Below, in pieces: positions 37,186 through 45,944 of a stretch of DNA of 64,000 nucleotides. The notes beneath the pieces are model-generated. The model saw nothing but the letters and a program-made list of their open reading frames with translations, was not told where the DNA came from and searched no databases. Origin of the DNA: Streptomyces sp. NBC_01717 (GTDB taxonomy: Bacteria; Actinomycetota; Actinomycetes; Streptomycetales; Streptomycetaceae); contig NZ_CP109178.1 of NCBI RefSeq assembly GCF_036248255.1, positions 2,914,001-2,978,000 of the forward strand, given 5' to 3'. The translations under genes and the position numbers were made by a program. Position 1 is the stretch's first letter, and every line of letters begins with the position of its first letter.

Positions 37186-37755
37186 CTAGGCCCGGCGGCG
37201 CAGCGGAAGAGGCGCTCCCATCACCGCGTACGGCTTGGGAGCGCTGGGAAACAGCACCTGTCGGGCCAGGTCCCGGTAGCCGAGCGTGCGATACAGGCCA
37301 CGTGCCGGGCTCTCCGTGTCGATGGCGGAGAGGATGGAACGGGGCTGCTCGACCGCATCCGTGATGGTGGTGATCAGCGAGCGGCCGATGCCCTGGTTCT
37401 GGAACTCCGGGTGGACATGCAGTTCGGTGATCACGAACGAGTCGTCGAGCCAGTCCTCGGAGCCGGTGGCGCGCAGATACGGCTCGACGACGGTGGACCA
37501 CCAGTGGCCGCGCTCGTTCGGCATGCCGTACACGAACCCGATGAGCCGGCCGTCCGCGGTGGTGGCTCCGAGGGCCCGGGCGCACGGATGCTCCAGGTGT
37601 CTGAGGACGATGTGCCGGCGTACGTCGACCTCGTTCCGCCCGAGGCCGAAGGCGACGGCCTGTACGGCCAGCGCCTCGTCCACGCGTGCGGCTAGATCGA
37701 TCGGCCCGACCAGGACACTCGGAGTGTGGGCACCGCCCCCGGAAACTGCTGCCAT
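37186..37755 (-). CDS. GNAT family N-acetyltransferase
   Basis: This 189-residue protein from ATG 37755 has the GNAT fold: the acetyl-CoA motif A reads ITELHVHPEFQNQGIGRSLITTI (Q/RxxGxG/A as QNQGIG), and ESPARGLYRTLGYRDLARQVLF is motif B. The acceptor substrate is not evident. Upstream in-frame codons are rejected as non-family sequence. It lies 79 bp downstream of proS on the same strand, which may be incidental. Confidence 0.87.
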   Translation of the reverse strand: MAAVSGGGAHTPSVLVGPIDLAARVDEALAVQAVAFGLGRNEVDVRRHIVLRHLEHPCARALGATTADGRLIGFVYGMPNERGHWWSTVVEPYLRATGSEDWLDDSFVITELHVHPEFQNQGIGRSLITTITDAVEQPRSILSAIDTESPARGLYRTLGYRDLARQVLFPSAPKPYAVMGAPLPLRRRA

Positions 37756-37873
37756 GCGCCGAACCCTACTGTCCACGCCGGTCTGCGGGATACGCGCCCG
37801 GGACGGCCGGGCGAACCTTCGGACCGGCCGGAACGGTCGCGGGGGCCCGCCGGAGCTGCTCCCTCCGGCAAGC

Positions 37874-38719
37874 TCAGAAGAGCACACTCATGAACGCGCC
37901 GACCTCACGGAAGCCGACCCGGGTATAGGCCTTGCGGGCCGCGGTGTTGTAGTCGTTCACATACAGGCTGACGACCGGTGCGACGTCGGCGAGTGCGTGG
38001 CGCAGGACCGCCGCCATACCGGTCTCGGACAAGCCGCGGCCACGGTGTTCGGGGGCGACCCAGACACCCTGGATCTGGCAGGCCTGCGGGGTGGCCGCGC
38101 CGATCTCCGCCTTGAAGACGACCTTGCCGTCCTCGATACGGGCGAAGGAGCGGCCGGCGCCGATGAGCTCGGCGACGCGTGCCTGGTAGAGGAGTCCGCC
38201 GTCACCGGCCAGCGGGGAGATACCGACCTCCTCGGTGAACATCGCGACACAGGCCGGCATCAGGACGTCTATCTCGTCCTTGCGGATGCGACGTACAAGA
38301 GGGTCGGGTGTCACATCGGCGGCGGGGCTCTCGGTGACCATGAGCGGCTGGTTGGCCCTGACCTCTCGGGCGGGTCCCCAGCCGGGTTCGAGGAGCCGCC
38401 ACAGCTGCGCGGTCGCTTCGGCGGGACCGACGATGGAGGAGCAGCGGCGGCCCGCCCGGCGGGCCCGGTCGGCGAAGGCCCTGACGGCCTCGGGGGTGGC
38501 GCAGATGGGGACGAGATTGGCGCCGGAGTAGCAGAGCGACCGCAGTCGGCCGTCGGCGTACCAGCCCCACATCTCGCCGCCGAGGCGCCATGGGTCGAGT
38601 CCTGCGATCTGAACCCGGGACGTCACAAAGGCGTTGGCGACGGGCTCGCTCTCCAGGATGGCGAGCGCTGCGCCGAGGTCGCTGGGTTCGAGGACCCGGG
38701 TGGTGGTCTGCGTCAACAC
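37874..38719 (-). CDS. GNAT acetyltransferase with DUF4081 N-terminal domain
   Basis: This 281-residue protein from GTG 38719 has a DUF4081 N-terminal half (VLEPSDLGAALAILESEPVANAFV and GGEMWGWYADGRLRSLCYSG) and a C-terminal GNAT domain with IQGVWVAPEHRGRGLSETGM (RGRG of motif A) and VSLYVNDYNTAARKAYTRVG. The substrate is unknown. It is the gene next downstream of ispG but is separated from it by a strong hairpin. Confidence 0.9.
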   Translation of the reverse strand: MLTQTTTRVLEPSDLGAALAILESEPVANAFVTSRVQIAGLDPWRLGGEMWGWYADGRLRSLCYSGANLVPICATPEAVRAFADRARRAGRRCSSIVGPAEATAQLWRLLEPGWGPAREVRANQPLMVTESPAADVTPDPLVRRIRKDEIDVLMPACVAMFTEEVGISPLAGDGGLLYQARVAELIGAGRSFARIEDGKVVFKAEIGAATPQACQIQGVWVAPEHRGRGLSETGMAAVLRHALADVAPVVSLYVNDYNTAARKAYTRVGFREVGAFMSVLF

Positions 38720-38830
38720 GAGGGGGCCTCACCATGCGGTCTGCTGATTTCCGCACTGTACCCAAAGAGGCTGGGAGACGCCGCCCCATGGCTGTCACCG
38801 GTATCTTCGCCCCGCCGTGAGGTCTCTCAC

Positions 38831-38875
38831 GACTGTGCCCCGCCGGGCGGTTCGTTCGCCGGGCGGGGCACAGTC
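38831..38875 (-). terminator. Terminator downstream of ispG
   Basis: A 19-bp stem with one mismatch (38831-38849 with 38857-38875) and a GTTCGTT loop lies 19 bp beyond the ispG stop on the minus strand. Confidence 0.8.
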
Positions 38876-38893
38876 ATGAAGTGGGGATCGGCC

Positions 38894-40048
38894 TCAGCTG
38901 ATGGAGACCTCGGGCTCGCCGGAGGCGATGCCGTCCTTCTCCATCTGCTCGGCGATCTTCAGGGCTTCCTCGATGAGCGTCTCGACGATCTTCGACTCGG
39001 GAACCGTCTTGATGATCTCGCCCTTGACGAAGATCTGCCCCTTGCCGTTCCCCGACGCCACACCCAGATCCGCCTCACGGGCCTCACCCGGACCATTGAC
39101 GACACAGCCCATCACGGCAACCCGCAACGGCACCTCCATGCCCTCAAGACCCGCAGACACCTGATCCGCCAGCTTGTACACATCCACCTGCGCACGACCG
39201 CACGACGGACACGACACGATCTCCAACCGCCGCTGCTTCAGATTCAACGACTCCAGAATCTGCAGACCGACCTTGACCTCCTCGGCCGGCGGCGCCGACA
39301 ACGACACCCGGATCGTGTCCCCGATCCCCTCACTCAACAACGCACCGAACGCCACCGCGGACTTGATCGTCCCCTGGAACGTCGGCCCCGCCTCCGTCAC
39401 CCCCAGATGCAACGGGTAATCACACTGAGCCGCCAGCTGACGGTACGCATTCACCATCACCACCGGATCGTTGTGCTTCACCGAGATCTTGATGTCCCGG
39501 AACCCGTGCTCCTCGAACAGCGACGCCTCCCACAACGCCGACTCCACCAGAGCCTCAGGCGTCGCCTTCCCGTACTTCCTCAACAACCGCGCATCCAACG
39601 AACCCGCATTCACACCGATCCGGATCGGCGTCCCCGCATCGTTCGCCGCCCGCGCGATCTCCTTCACCTTGTCATCGAACTGCTTGATGTTCCCCGGATT
39701 CACCCGCACCGCAGCACAGCCCGCATCAATCGCCGCGAACACATACTTCGGCTGGAAATGAATATCCGCGATCACCGGAATCTGCGACTTACGCGCAATC
39801 GTCGCAAGCGCATCCGCATCATCCTGCGTCGGACACGCAACCCGCACGATCTGACAGCCCGACGCCGTCAGCTCCGCGATCTGCTGCAACGTCGCACCGA
39901 CGTCCGACGTCCGGGTCGTGGTCATCGACTGCACCGACACCGGCGCATCCCCACCGACCGCCACCGACCCGACCTGGATCTTGCGGCTGACCCTCCGGTC
40001 GGCGAGCTTGGTCGGAACGGACGGCATTCCGAGAGAAATCGCAGTCAT
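38894..40048 (-). CDS. ispG: 4-hydroxy-3-methylbut-2-en-1-yl diphosphate synthase
   Basis: IspG (GcpE) is the sixth enzyme of the MEP isoprenoid pathway and uses a 4Fe-4S cluster. ATG 40048 gives 384 residues. The TIM-barrel begins [20 protein letters not shown], and the cluster ligands are in [12 protein letters not shown] and [17 protein letters not shown]. Codon choice changes sharply inside the gene: from roughly 39050 to 39980 third positions are mostly G or T (GAT, TGT, GGG, TTG), while the two ends use the C/G pattern of the neighbours. dxr and rseP lie just upstream on the same strand. Confidence 0.97.
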   Translation of the reverse strand: MTAISLGMPSVPTKLADRRVSRKIQVGSVAVGGDAPVSVQSMTTTRTSDVGATLQQIAELTASGCQIVRVACPTQDDADALATIARKSQIPVIADIHFQPKYVFAAIDAGCAAVRVNPGNIKQFDDKVKEIARAANDAGTPIRIGVNAGSLDARLLRKYGKATPEALVESALWEASLFEEHGFRDIKISVKHNDPVVMVNAYRQLAAQCDYPLHLGVTEAGPTFQGTIKSAVAFGALLSEGIGDTIRVSLSAPPAEEVKVGLQILESLNLKQRRLEIVSCPSCGRAQVDVYKLADQVSAGLEGMEVPLRVAVMGCVVNGPGEAREADLGVASGNGKGQIFVKGEIIKTVPESKIVETLIEEALKIAEQMEKDGIASGEPEVSIS

Positions 40049-40231
40049 GCGCTGAGCATCCCCAAGGTGTGGATCAAGGTCCCGAGATCGGCGGGCTCCG
40101 ACCTTCGAGGTTACGCCACGGGTGAGATCCCGGAGCACACCGCATCCCCATGTGAGCACAAACGTGGGCGGCCGGACACCGGGTGTACGTCCGGCCGCCG
40201 CCTGTGGTGCACGCGATACGGGCGGCGCGCA

Positions 40232-40250
40232 GGGTGCGAACCGCGCACCC
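40232..40250 (-). terminator. Short hairpin downstream of rseP
   Basis: GGGTGCG (40232-40238) and CGCACCC (40244-40250) form a 7-bp stem with an AACCG loop, 6 bp beyond the rseP stop. It is a weak terminator candidate between rseP and ispG. Confidence 0.45.
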
Positions 40251-40256
40251 GGCCGG

Positions 40257-41567
40257 TCAGGAGATCTTGACCGGGTTGACGATGTCGGCCACCAGGACCA
40301 GCAGTGTGAAGCAGATGAAGACACCGGCGACGACGTAGGCGACCGGCATCAGCTTGGCCACGTCGAAGGGGCCGGGGTCGGGGCGCTTGAAGACCCGCGC
40401 CACGTTGCGTCGCACGGACTCCCAGAGCGCCCCGGCGATGTGCCCGCCGTCGAGCGGCAGCAGGGGCAGCATGTTGAAGAGGAACAGCGAGAGGTTGAAC
40501 CCCGCGAGCAGGAACAGCATCATCGCGATCTGGTTCGTCGCAGGGACGTCCAGCGTCATCACCTCGCCACCGATCCTGGCCGCACCGACCACGCCGACCG
40601 GGGAATCCGCTGCGCGCTCCCCGTCTCCGAAGGCCGCGTTCCACAGGCTCGGGATCTTGGACGGGAGGGCGATGATCGAGTCGACGCCGTTCTCGATCAT
40701 GTCGCCCATGCGGACGACCGAGTCGCCGAAGGAGAGCGGGACGATGTCCGTCCGAGCGGCGAAGCCGAGGTAACCGGCCGGGACGAACTTGCCGGGGACC
40801 ACTTCGCCGTTGGAGTCCTTCTCGGCCACCGAGTTCTTCTGCAGCACGGCGTGGAGGGTCTTCTCCTGGCCGTCGCGCCGGACGGTGATGGTGGCGGGGC
40901 CGATGGTCTCGCGGATCCGGTCGGAGAGGGTGGCCCAGTCGTCGACCTTCCGGCCGTCGAAGGCGACGATCTTGTCGCCCTTCTTCAGTCCGGCGGCCTG
41001 CGCCGGCGAGACCGGGTCGCCCTTCTTGCAGGCGTCGCGCTTCTCGCTCTGTGCGATCACGCACTTCTGGACACCCGCGACCTCGGTGGTCTGGGTCTGG
41101 AAGCCGAAGCTCATCGCGACCCCGAGGAAGATCGCGACAGCCAGGATCAGGTTCATGAACGGTCCGGCGAACATCACGATCACGCGCTTCCACGGCTTGC
41201 GCGTGTAGAAGAGACGCTTCTCGTCACCCGGTTCGAGTTCCTCGAAGGCGGCCTCTCTGGCGTCCTCGATCATGCCGCGCCACGGCGAGGTGGAGCGCGC
41301 TTCCAGCCGTCCGTCCGGACCGGGCGGGAACATGCCGATCATGCGGATGTAGCCACCGGCCGGAATCGCCTTGATCCCGTACTCGGTGTCGCCCTTCTTC
41401 CGCGACCAGACGGTCGGTCCGAAGCCGACCATGTACTGCGGGACGCGGATACCGAAGAGCTTCGCGGTCGACAGGTGACCCAGCTCATGCCAGGCGATCG
41501 AGAACAGCAGGCCGATGGCGAAGACGACGATGCCCAGAATCGTCAACAGGACCGTCGTAATACTCAT
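40257..41567 (-). CDS. rseP: Site-2 type intramembrane zinc metalloprotease (RseP family)
   Basis: This 436-residue multi-pass membrane protease cleaves substrates within the membrane, typically anti-sigma factors. The zinc motif HELGH is in the first helix ([17 protein letters not shown]), a PDZ domain lies around residues 175-260 ([21 protein letters not shown]), and [13 protein letters not shown] carries the third zinc ligand. Its ATG overlaps the dxr stop (ATGA). Actinobacterial homologues act in regulated proteolysis of anti-sigma factors. Confidence 0.94.
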   Translation of the reverse strand: MSITTVLLTILGIVVFAIGLLFSIAWHELGHLSTAKLFGIRVPQYMVGFGPTVWSRKKGDTEYGIKAIPAGGYIRMIGMFPPGPDGRLEARSTSPWRGMIEDAREAAFEELEPGDEKRLFYTRKPWKRVIVMFAGPFMNLILAVAIFLGVAMSFGFQTQTTEVAGVQKCVIAQSEKRDACKKGDPVSPAQAAGLKKGDKIVAFDGRKVDDWATLSDRIRETIGPATITVRRDGQEKTLHAVLQKNSVAEKDSNGEVVPGKFVPAGYLGFAARTDIVPLSFGDSVVRMGDMIENGVDSIIALPSKIPSLWNAAFGDGERAADSPVGVVGAARIGGEVMTLDVPATNQIAMMLFLLAGFNLSLFLFNMLPLLPLDGGHIAGALWESVRRNVARVFKRPDPGPFDVAKLMPVAYVVAGVFICFTLLVLVADIVNPVKIS

Positions 41568-42817
41568 GCGCGCGCCTCCGCTGTCGCTTTCGCCGAGAGT
41601 TCCCGAGCCCGGGCCCGCGCCCAGGTCTCCGCTTCGAGGACGTCTGCGACCGTGAGTGAAGTTCCCGTCGGCGGTGTGCCGTGTTCGGACACCACCGCCG
41701 TGACCGTATCCATGATTCCGTTGAACGGCAGCTGTCCCGCCAGGAAAGCGTCCACGCACTCCTCGTTCGCGGCGTTGAACACCGCCGGGGCGGTGCCGCC
41801 GAGCGTGCCCACGTGCCTGGCCAGTCCCACGGACGGGAAGGCGTCGTTGTCGAGCGGGAAGAACTCCCAGGTGGAGGCCTTCGCCCAGTCGAATGCCGGT
41901 GCCGCGTCCGGGACCCGCTCCGGCCAGCCGAGGCCGATGGCGATCGGTCCGCGCATGTCCGGCGGGGTGGCCTGGGCGAGGGTGGAGCCGTCGGTGAACT
42001 CCACCATGGAGTGAACGTACGACTGGGGGTGGACGACGACCTCGATCCGGTCGAACGGGATGTCGTAGAGGAGATGGGCCTCGATGACTTCCAGTCCCTT
42101 GTTGACGAGGGTGGCGGAATTGATCGTGATGACCGGGCCCATGGCCCAGGTCGGGTGCGCGAGGGCCTGCTCGCGCGTGACGTTCGCCAGCTCGCTCTTC
42201 GTCCGTCCCCGGAAGGGGCCGCCGGAGGCGGTGACGACCAGCTTGCGCACGTCGGCACGGGTGCCGGCGGCGAGCGCCTGGAAGAGCGCGGCATGCTCGG
42301 AGTCGACCGGGATGATCTGCCCGGGCTTGGCCAGTGCCTTCACCAGCGGGCCGCCGACGATCAGCGACTCCTTGTTGGCGAGGGCGAGCGTGCGGCCCGC
42401 CTCGAGCGCGGCGAGCGTGGGGGCGAGGCCGATCGAGCCGGTGATTCCGTTGAGGACGGTGTGGCAGTCGCTCCCGGCGAGCTGCGTGGCGGCGTCGGGA
42501 CCCGCCAGGATCTCGGGCAGCGGCTCCCCGGCCCCGTACTGCTCGCGCAGCGCCTCGCGAAGGGCCGGCACCGCGTCCGGTGCGGCGACGGCCACGGTGC
42601 GCACCTTCAGTTGCCGCGCCTGCTCGGCGAGGAGGGCAACCCGGCCGCCTGCGGCGGAGAGCGCGGTGACGCGGAAGCGGTCGGGGTTGCGCAGCACCAG
42701 GTCGATGGCCTGGGTGCCGATGGACCCGGTGGAGCCGAGGATGACGAGATCCCGGCGGCCTTCCGCTGCGTCGAAGACGAGATGCGGGTCGGCGAGGGGG
42801 GCAGGGCTGTCGCTCAT
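41564..42817 (-). CDS. dxr: 1-deoxy-D-xylulose 5-phosphate reductoisomerase
   Basis: Dxr makes MEP from DXP, the first committed isoprenoid step. ATG 42817 gives 417 residues; an ATG 9 bp upstream is possible. The NADPH motif is [26 protein letters not shown], the flexible-loop region [14 protein letters not shown] and the metal-binding [12 protein letters not shown] are all present. The ATGA overlaps on both sides (with the small upstream ORF and with rseP) indicate one operon. Confidence 0.97.
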   Translation of the reverse strand: MSDSPAPLADPHLVFDAAEGRRDLVILGSTGSIGTQAIDLVLRNPDRFRVTALSAAGGRVALLAEQARQLKVRTVAVAAPDAVPALREALREQYGAGEPLPEILAGPDAATQLAGSDCHTVLNGITGSIGLAPTLAALEAGRTLALANKESLIVGGPLVKALAKPGQIIPVDSEHAALFQALAAGTRADVRKLVVTASGGPFRGRTKSELANVTREQALAHPTWAMGPVITINSATLVNKGLEVIEAHLLYDIPFDRIEVVVHPQSYVHSMVEFTDGSTLAQATPPDMRGPIAIGLGWPERVPDAAPAFDWAKASTWEFFPLDNDAFPSVGLARHVGTLGGTAPAVFNAANEECVDAFLAGQLPFNGIMDTVTAVVSEHGTPPTGTSLTVADVLEAETWARARARELSAKATAEARA

Positions 42818-43044
42818 GCCCCCCATTGTTGCCGCATCGGCCCAGCGGGTTGACAGCGCGTCCCGCAGAATTCCGGGAGGAGCAGCTCCGGCAGCGTTCC
42901 TGTGAATGCCGGCAGCCGCCGGGCCACGGCCCACCGGGCTCGGTCCACGAGGAGCTCGTCGCACCGCCGCCCGAGCCCGGCCGGCAGGCCGGAGGCGATC
43001 GCATACGGGGCGTACCCGAGCAGCTGGGCGAGCCCGGCGATCAT
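42814..43044 (-). CDS. Small ORF coupled between the lipoprotein gene and dxr
   Basis: This 76-codon frame starts at an ATG (43044) overlapping the upstream stop (ATGA) and ends in a TGA overlapping the dxr ATG (ATGA). The first 45 codons or so have the G/C third-position bias of real genes in this window; the last 20 are less regular. The product ([20 protein letters not shown] at its start) has a short hydrophobic N-terminus and no known motif. It may be a real small protein or only a coupling frame for dxr. Confidence 0.45.
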   Translation of the reverse strand: MIAGLAQLLGYAPYAIASGLPAGLGRRCDELLVDRARWAVARRLPAFTGTLPELLLPEFCGTRCQPAGPMRQQWGA

Positions 43045-43913
43045 GCCGCGCGGAACTTGGTCCACTGCGCGGTCATGACGTCCTGCGGGATGCCGCCCAT
43101 GTCCTTGGTGCCGGGGATCTCGCCGCGGAAGGCGAGGGTGGTGGAGCCGGAGCGGACGACGGTGAGGTATTCGTACAGCTTCAGCTTCCCCTTCACGTCG
43201 AGGATGGTGAAGCGGAAGGCCTCGGCCTCGTCCGCCTCGGCCGCGAAGTCGGGTGCCTCGGCGGGCTCGACCTTCAGATACTTCGCGCTCGCAAGGGCCC
43301 GCTCCTCGGTGAATCCCCCGGCGCAGTCCTTGCCGGCCTTGTCGAGCGCCTTCATGACCTCGGCCGCATCGCCGTCGGGGTACGACCGGAGGGTGACATC
43401 GACGGTGATGCCGAGCATCTCGTCGGGGATGTCGACCTTCCGTTGGACCTGAGCGGCGGGGTCGTGGTCGCTGACGTCAGCGGCGAGACTGACCAGCGGC
43501 TGGCAGCCGGCGGGATCTGCGGTGTAGGCGTCGCCGAGTGGGCCGCCGAGGGTGTACTCGGAGGCCGTGTACTTGCCGACGGTCTGCCCGTCGGTGAACG
43601 AAGCCGCCTTGAGCTGTGCCTCGCTGAGCGCCTTGGGCCCGTGGGCCGCCGCCGAGGGCTTGCCGTCCTTCCCTGAGCCGCCGGACCCGCCCGGACCGCC
43701 CGAACTGTCCTTGTCACTGCTGCACGCGGTTGCTCCCAGAGCCATCACGACTGCAATCGTCACGGCCGCGGCCCGGCGCCACCGTCCGCGCTGGATACCC
43801 ACCCCGAACATCCCTGCCCCCATTTCGCTGTTGGTGATGCCGGCTCTCTGCAGGTTCTGCAGGTCGTGCTGGAGTTCGTCGTTCTTGATCGACGCCCCCC
43901 GATTGTCCTGCAT
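43041..43913 (-). CDS. Putative lipoprotein or membrane-anchored protein
   Basis: The call uses ATG 43913 (290 residues) because codons between 43913 and 43811 keep the G/C third-position bias; ATG 43811 (256 residues) would give a classical lipoprotein signal peptide. A hydrophobic stretch RAAAVTIAVVMALGATACSS ends in a lipobox-like ATAC, followed by a Gly/Ser-rich linker and a soluble domain (VSLAADVSDHDPAAQVQRKV and LRSYPDGDAAEVMKALDKAG) that I do not recognise by family. It lies 29 bp after the zinc-ribbon membrane gene. Confidence 0.75.
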   Translation of the reverse strand: MQDNRGASIKNDELQHDLQNLQRAGITNSEMGAGMFGVGIQRGRWRRAAAVTIAVVMALGATACSSDKDSSGGPGGSGGSGKDGKPSAAAHGPKALSEAQLKAASFTDGQTVGKYTASEYTLGGPLGDAYTADPAGCQPLVSLAADVSDHDPAAQVQRKVDIPDEMLGITVDVTLRSYPDGDAAEVMKALDKAGKDCAGGFTEERALASAKYLKVEPAEAPDFAAEADEAEAFRFTILDVKGKLKLYEYLTVVRSGSTTLAFRGEIPGTKDMGGIPQDVMTAQWTKFRAA

Positions 43914-43942
43914 GCCCACAGGTCCGGTCCTGCCGAGCACGC

Positions 43943-44572
43943 CTACTTCGACATCGGGTGCGCGCACAGGGTCTTGTTCTCGGCGCTGTAGTCCAGGTAC
44001 AGCAGCCAGTCCTTGCCCCAGCACTTGTCTCCGGCCGAGATCCAGAACTCGGCCTCGGGCGAGCTGCATCCGACCTCTTCCAGGTCCTGCTCGGGCCACT
44101 CCGCGTTGTTACGGACACAGTCTCCGGCCGTGAACGTGGGCCGGGTGTCGGGGATCAGCTCGGGTACGACGAGAGTGGCGAGCGCCAGGACCAGGACGGT
44201 CATGATGGCGAGCGCGGGCGGGCGGGCCAGGACACGGCGGCCGGGGGCGAGTTGAGGACGCAGATTCCCCACCGGATGGGGCAGGGAGCGGATCCGGGAG
44301 CGGGCGCCGATGTTCATCAGCATGGTGACCGGAGCGGCGAACACGGACAGCAGCCCCCACCAGCCCTGCCACAGGGTGTTGGACGTCATCCTGCGGTAGG
44401 TGGCGGTTCCGCAGGTACGGCAGAAGGCGCCTTCCTCGGTCAGGAATCGGAGCGTGATGACCAGACCCTGGTGCCCGCGCACCACGGTGTGGACGGCGGG
44501 TATCGCACCGCAGATGTGGCACGACACGACGGATCCGAAAGGAGGAAGCGGGTGTTGGGGCGGCGTTGACAT
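43943..44572 (-). CDS. Zinc-ribbon membrane protein, unknown function
   Basis: This 209-residue protein from ATG 44572 has two CxxC pairs near the N-terminus (CHICG and CRTCG) that could bind one zinc, then two hydrophobic segments (WWGLLSVFAAPVTMLMNIG and LAIMTVLVLALATLVV) and a C-terminal extracytoplasmic region with further Cys (GDCVRNN, VGCSS, DKCWG). It lies between the EPSP synthase paralogue and the putative lipoprotein on the same strand. No enzymatic motif is seen. Confidence 0.8.
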   Translation of the reverse strand: MSTPPQHPLPPFGSVVSCHICGAIPAVHTVVRGHQGLVITLRFLTEEGAFCRTCGTATYRRMTSNTLWQGWWGLLSVFAAPVTMLMNIGARSRIRSLPHPVGNLRPQLAPGRRVLARPPALAIMTVLVLALATLVVPELIPDTRPTFTAGDCVRNNAEWPEQDLEEVGCSSPEAEFWISAGDKCWGKDWLLYLDYSAENKTLCAHPMSK

Positions 44573-44606
44573 GAGAACTCCCGGGAACGGCGTGGGCCCA
44601 GGAACC

Positions 44607-45854
44607 CTAACGGTTCGTGAGTTCCGCGAACTCCGCGAACGCCTCGTGAAACTGCGGGAACGTCTTCCGTACGCAGCCGGGGTCGTCGTACGTGATACCG
44701 GGAACCCTCAGGCCCGTGACGGCGAACGACATCACGATGCGGTGGTCGCCGTGGGTGACGATCTCTGTGGGGTGCGGTGTGCCGGGGTGGATCTGGATCC
44801 AGTCCGGACCGGTCTCGACGGTGATGCCCATTTTCCGGAGGTTCTGCGCACAGGCCTCCAGCCGGTCGCACTCCTTCACCCGGGTGTTGCCGACGTCCTC
44901 GATGCGTACCGGACCCGAGGCGAAGGGCGCGAGTGCGGCCAGCGTCGGCATGGTGTCGGAGATGTCGCGCATGCTGACCGTGAGTCCGCGGAGCGTGCCA
45001 CCGGATCGGACGGTGGTGGAATCCGGGGTGCTGCGCACCTCGGCGCCCATGCGGCGCAGTACGTCGACGAACCGCAGGTCGCCCTGGAGCGCGTCCTTGC
45101 CGAGACCGGCGACGGTGACCTCGTGGCCGGTGAGGGCTGCCGCGGCGAAGAAGTAGCTCGCGGTGGATGCGTCGGGTTCGATGGCGTAGGGCGTGGCCCG
45201 GTAGCCCCCGGGCGGCACGGTGAAGACGTTGTCGTCGTGGCCGCCGCGGGTCACCTCGACGCCGAAGCAGCGCATCATCGCGAGGGTGATCTCGATGTAC
45301 GGAGCGGAGACCAGGTCGGTGACGGTGATCCGGAGCCCTTCCGCCGTCAGCGGTCCGAGCATCAGCAGTGCGGTGAGGTACTGGGAGGACTCCCCCGCAT
45401 CCAGGGTGAGTTCGCCGCCCTTGATCCCGGATGCGGTGACCCGCAGCGGGTGGTGGCCCTCGGCTGTCTCGTGGCGCAGATCGACGCCGAGCGTGCGCAG
45501 CGCCTCGGTGAGCGGGGCAAGGGGCCGGCGGCGCATCTGCGCGGAGGCGTCGAAGCGGTACGTGCCGGAGGCGGCGGCCGCTGCGAGGGTGGGCAGGAAG
45601 CGTGCCGTGGTGGCGCCGTCGCGGCAGTAGATGTCGGCCTCGGTGGCGGCGGGTCCGGCCGGGCGGCCCTCGATGTGCCAGCGGTCCGATTCCTTCACCA
45701 CGTCGTAGCCGAGGCGTGCAAGACCCTCGGCGAAGCCCTCGGTGTCGTCCGAGCACAGGGGGCGTACGAGGGTGCTGGTGCCCTCCGCGGCGGCGGCCAG
45801 GAAGAGGGCGCGTGCGGTGACGGACTTGGAGCCGGGGATGTGGATGACGGTCAC
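44607..45854 (-). CDS. aroA: 3-phosphoshikimate 1-carboxyvinyltransferase (EPSP synthase) paralogue
   Basis: EPSP synthase joins shikimate-3-phosphate and PEP. The 415-residue protein from GTG 45854 has IPGSKSVTARAL (PEP and S3P binding), FDASAQMRRRPLAPL, ISDTMPTLAALAPF, NTRVKECDRLEACAQNL and THGDHRIVMSFAVTGL. At the usual GNAGTxxR loop it reads CRDGATTARF, so Ala81 stands where most enzymes have Gly (Gly96 in E. coli). Substitution there is known to weaken glyphosate binding. Streptomyces normally carry another aroA, so this may be a second copy; that is outside the window. Confidence 0.88.
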   Translation of the reverse strand: MTVIHIPGSKSVTARALFLAAAAEGTSTLVRPLCSDDTEGFAEGLARLGYDVVKESDRWHIEGRPAGPAATEADIYCRDGATTARFLPTLAAAAASGTYRFDASAQMRRRPLAPLTEALRTLGVDLRHETAEGHHPLRVTASGIKGGELTLDAGESSQYLTALLMLGPLTAEGLRITVTDLVSAPYIEITLAMMRCFGVEVTRGGHDDNVFTVPPGGYRATPYAIEPDASTASYFFAAAALTGHEVTVAGLGKDALQGDLRFVDVLRRMGAEVRSTPDSTTVRSGGTLRGLTVSMRDISDTMPTLAALAPFASGPVRIEDVGNTRVKECDRLEACAQNLRKMGITVETGPDWIQIHPGTPHPTEIVTHGDHRIVMSFAVTGLRVPGITYDDPGCVRKTFPQFHEAFAEFAELTNR

Positions 45855-45881
45855 GGGTCCCCATCCTGCCGTGCGGCTCGC

Positions 45882-45926
45882 GGCCGGGCGGGGTGCGTCC
45901 AGCGAGTGGACGCGCCCCGCCCGGCC
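45882..45926 (-). terminator. Terminator downstream of the acyl-CoA dehydrogenase gene
   Basis: A 20-bp stem with one G-T pair (45882-45901 with 45907-45926) and a GCGAG loop lies 18 bp beyond the acyl-CoA dehydrogenase stop and separates it from the EPSP synthase paralogue. Confidence 0.8.
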
Positions 45927-45944
45927 GGCCCGGATTTCCGACGG

